Of a stretch of 64,000 nt of DNA, positions 63,160 to 64,000 are shown one piece after another. Within the stretch, counting starts at the first letter, position 1. Each line of letters begins with the position of its first letter. Both the position numbers and the translations under genes were made by a program. The stretch is from Medakamo hakoo (taxonomy: Eukaryota; Chlorophyta; Trebouxiophyceae; Coccomyxaceae): positions 186,001 through 250,000 of the forward strand of contig CP089465.1 of assembly GCA_026636295.1 (NCBI GenBank), written 5' to 3'. The notes beneath the pieces are model-generated. The model had not been told where the DNA came from. It ran no database searches and saw only the letters and a list, made by a program, of their open reading frames with translations.

Positions 63160-63723
63160 CGGCGGGTCGTCGAGGAGGCGCGGGCGGGCGCGGGCGAGGC
63201 GGGCGCGGCGGGCGCGGCGGGCGCGCCGCCGCTCGTCCACCGCCGCCGGGAGGACGGGGCCGCCGGCGCGGGCAACGGCGCGCTCCCTGGCCAAGACCAG
63301 CCAAGGACGCCTCCATGCGTCGGGCGGCGCATCGGCGCGTGCGTCTGCGGCGCTTGCGACACGTGCCTCGCCGGCCGGGGCGTCGGGTGGGTGGCCGCCG
63401 CAGCGTCCGCGGCCGCGGCGGCGGTCGGCACGTACGCCCGCGGCCGCCTCGCCGCGGTCTGGGCAGGGCGGGCTCGTGCCCGGCCTTCTACCGCCTTCTG
63501 CCGCCGCGTCGTGCTGGTGGCGCTCGGCGCCGCCGCCGCGTGGCTCGTGGCGGAGGGCGCGAGGCGGGCCCTGGGCCGACGACGGGTCGACGACGCCTGG
63601 GCCGCGCTCTCCTCGTCGCCGCTGGGCGGTCGTCGGGTAGGGTGGGGCGGGGCGGCGGCCACCCGGCGCATGCGCGTGAGCCTGGGGAGGAGGCGGGCGT
63701 GGCCGGACAGGTCTTGGTATTGA
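62884..63723 (+). CDS. Unknown protein with a tandem 46-residue duplication and C-terminal hydrophobic helices
   Basis: A single exon of 279 residues. Residues 1-46 (MDGETAAGLLARARYYLQLG ...) are repeated almost exactly as residues 47-92, starting with the same methionine. Each unit is a pair of helices rich in Ala/Leu with a TPR- or MIT-like pattern (ARYYLxLGERDAA, then DLAIxWLTxAL). A low-complexity Gly/Ala segment follows, then a Cys-rich patch (GACVCGACDTC) and two hydrophobic helices at about 165-200 and 205-230. The end is basic. No family is recognised. The two copies differ at few bases, so the duplication is recent. Confidence 0.68.
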   Translation: MDGETAAGLLARARYYLQLGERDAARLHVDLAIEWLTVALADVEENMDGETAAGLLARARYYLRLGERDAAHMHLDLAIDWLTAALRDVEAARRVVEEARAGAGEAGAAGAAGAPPLVHRRREDGAAGAGNGALPGQDQPRTPPCVGRRIGACVCGACDTCLAGRGVGWVAAAASAAAAAVGTYARGRLAAVWAGRARARPSTAFCRRVVLVALGAAAAWLVAEGARRALGRRRVDDAWAALSSSPLGGRRVGWGGAAATRRMRVSLGRRRAWPDRSWY

Positions 63724-63880
63724 GGGCGGCGGCGGCAGCGGCGGCGCCCCCCCCCGTGCAGAGGAGAAGACGGACGGTCAGAAAAAAAACCGGGACGCGC
63801 GCGCGCGCGCCCCAAGGAGCCCTTTTTTTTTTCCTTTCCATCCCCCACATCCATCCAATCCACCGCGTGTGGTCCCCTCT

Positions 63881-64000
63881 TCACGCCTTGGGCGGCGGCG
63901 CCGCTTTCGCGGTGGGCGCCGGCGGGCCCGCCGCCTTCTTCCCCGCCGCTCCACCACACTCGCACCCCTCCACCACAAACCGGCCGCCGTCGTCGCCGGT
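63881..64000 (-). CDS. 3' end of an unidentified gene
   Basis: On the minus strand an open frame enters from beyond the window end and stops at TGA (63883-63881). The 39 visible residues begin TGDDGGRFVVEGCECGG and finish with a Lys/Ala/Pro tail (KKAAGPPAPTAK). The first part could be the end of a folded domain. Coding bias is good, but the piece is too short to name, and the gene's start lies outside the window. Confidence 0.45.
   Translation of the reverse strand, partial: TGDDGGRFVVEGCECGGAAGKKAAGPPAPTAKAAPPPKA

Noticed and set aside
1-64000. Search for transposons, LTR-type or other virus-like elements and CRISPR arrays
   Set aside because: No reverse transcriptase, integrase, transposase or capsid motif, no long terminal or inverted repeat pair, and no regularly spaced repeats were seen.

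Overview
The window is nuclear DNA from a very GC-rich eukaryote, most likely a green alga (chlorophyte-like). Genes carry short spliceosomal introns: the donors are mostly GTGCGT or GTGAGT and the acceptors are CAG preceded by C-rich rather than T-rich pyrimidine tracts. Codons end almost always in G or C, which creates long shadow frames on the opposite strand. Plant-lineage genes place the organism: a chloroplast outer-envelope pore OEP21, a UBP1-like three-RRM protein, a HIR-type SPFH protein, a Rubisco-LSMT-like SET protein of the plant WCGPQPN type, and a plastid-type argininosuccinate synthase. The species cannot be named from the sequence. I found no transposon, virus-derived element or CRISPR array.

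Layout. 1-5.2 kb: 3' end of an unidentified gene (+), a SET-domain protein (-) and a Ctr-type copper transporter (-). 5.3-12.7 kb: a doubtful reading frame (-), then an eight-exon gene (+) for a 1,771-residue surface protein with a beta-helix-like repeat ectodomain, a Cys-rich module and many membrane segments. 12.9-18.6 kb: an alanine-rich coiled-coil protein (-), catalase (+) and a mitochondrial carrier (+). 18.8-28.2 kb: an intronless senataxin-like SF1 helicase (-), divergent from an ABCG half-transporter (+). 28.7 kb: a tRNA-Ser(AGA) with an intron. 29.7-33 kb: a second SET-domain methyltransferase (-) and a small one-helix protein (+).

33.2-42.7 kb: four genes of unknown or barely known function, namely a 1,411-residue protein with a cupredoxin-like start, a Ser/acidic-rich nuclear-looking protein, a DUF218/YdcF-like protein, and a Pro/Ala-rich protein. 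42.9-55.8 kb: the splicing factor CWC22, argininosuccinate synthase, the mitochondrial GTPase Miro, the mitochondrial ATPase inhibitor IF1, OEP21 and a UBP1/TIA-like RNA-binding protein. 57-64 kb: a low-complexity protein, a DNAJB12/14-like ER J-protein, a HIR/SPFH protein, a membrane protein with a recent 46-residue internal duplication, and the 3' end of a gene on the minus strand.

The genes are ordinary single-copy housekeeping and membrane genes without an evident shared pathway. Several pairs are divergent and separated by 185-730 bp, so shared promoters are likely. Exon coordinates come from my own reading of splice sites and frame continuity; no transcript evidence was available. The least explained items are the repeat-rich multi-membrane protein at 6.4-12.7 kb, the cupredoxin-like large protein at 33.3-37.8 kb, and the internally duplicated protein at 62.9-63.7 kb.
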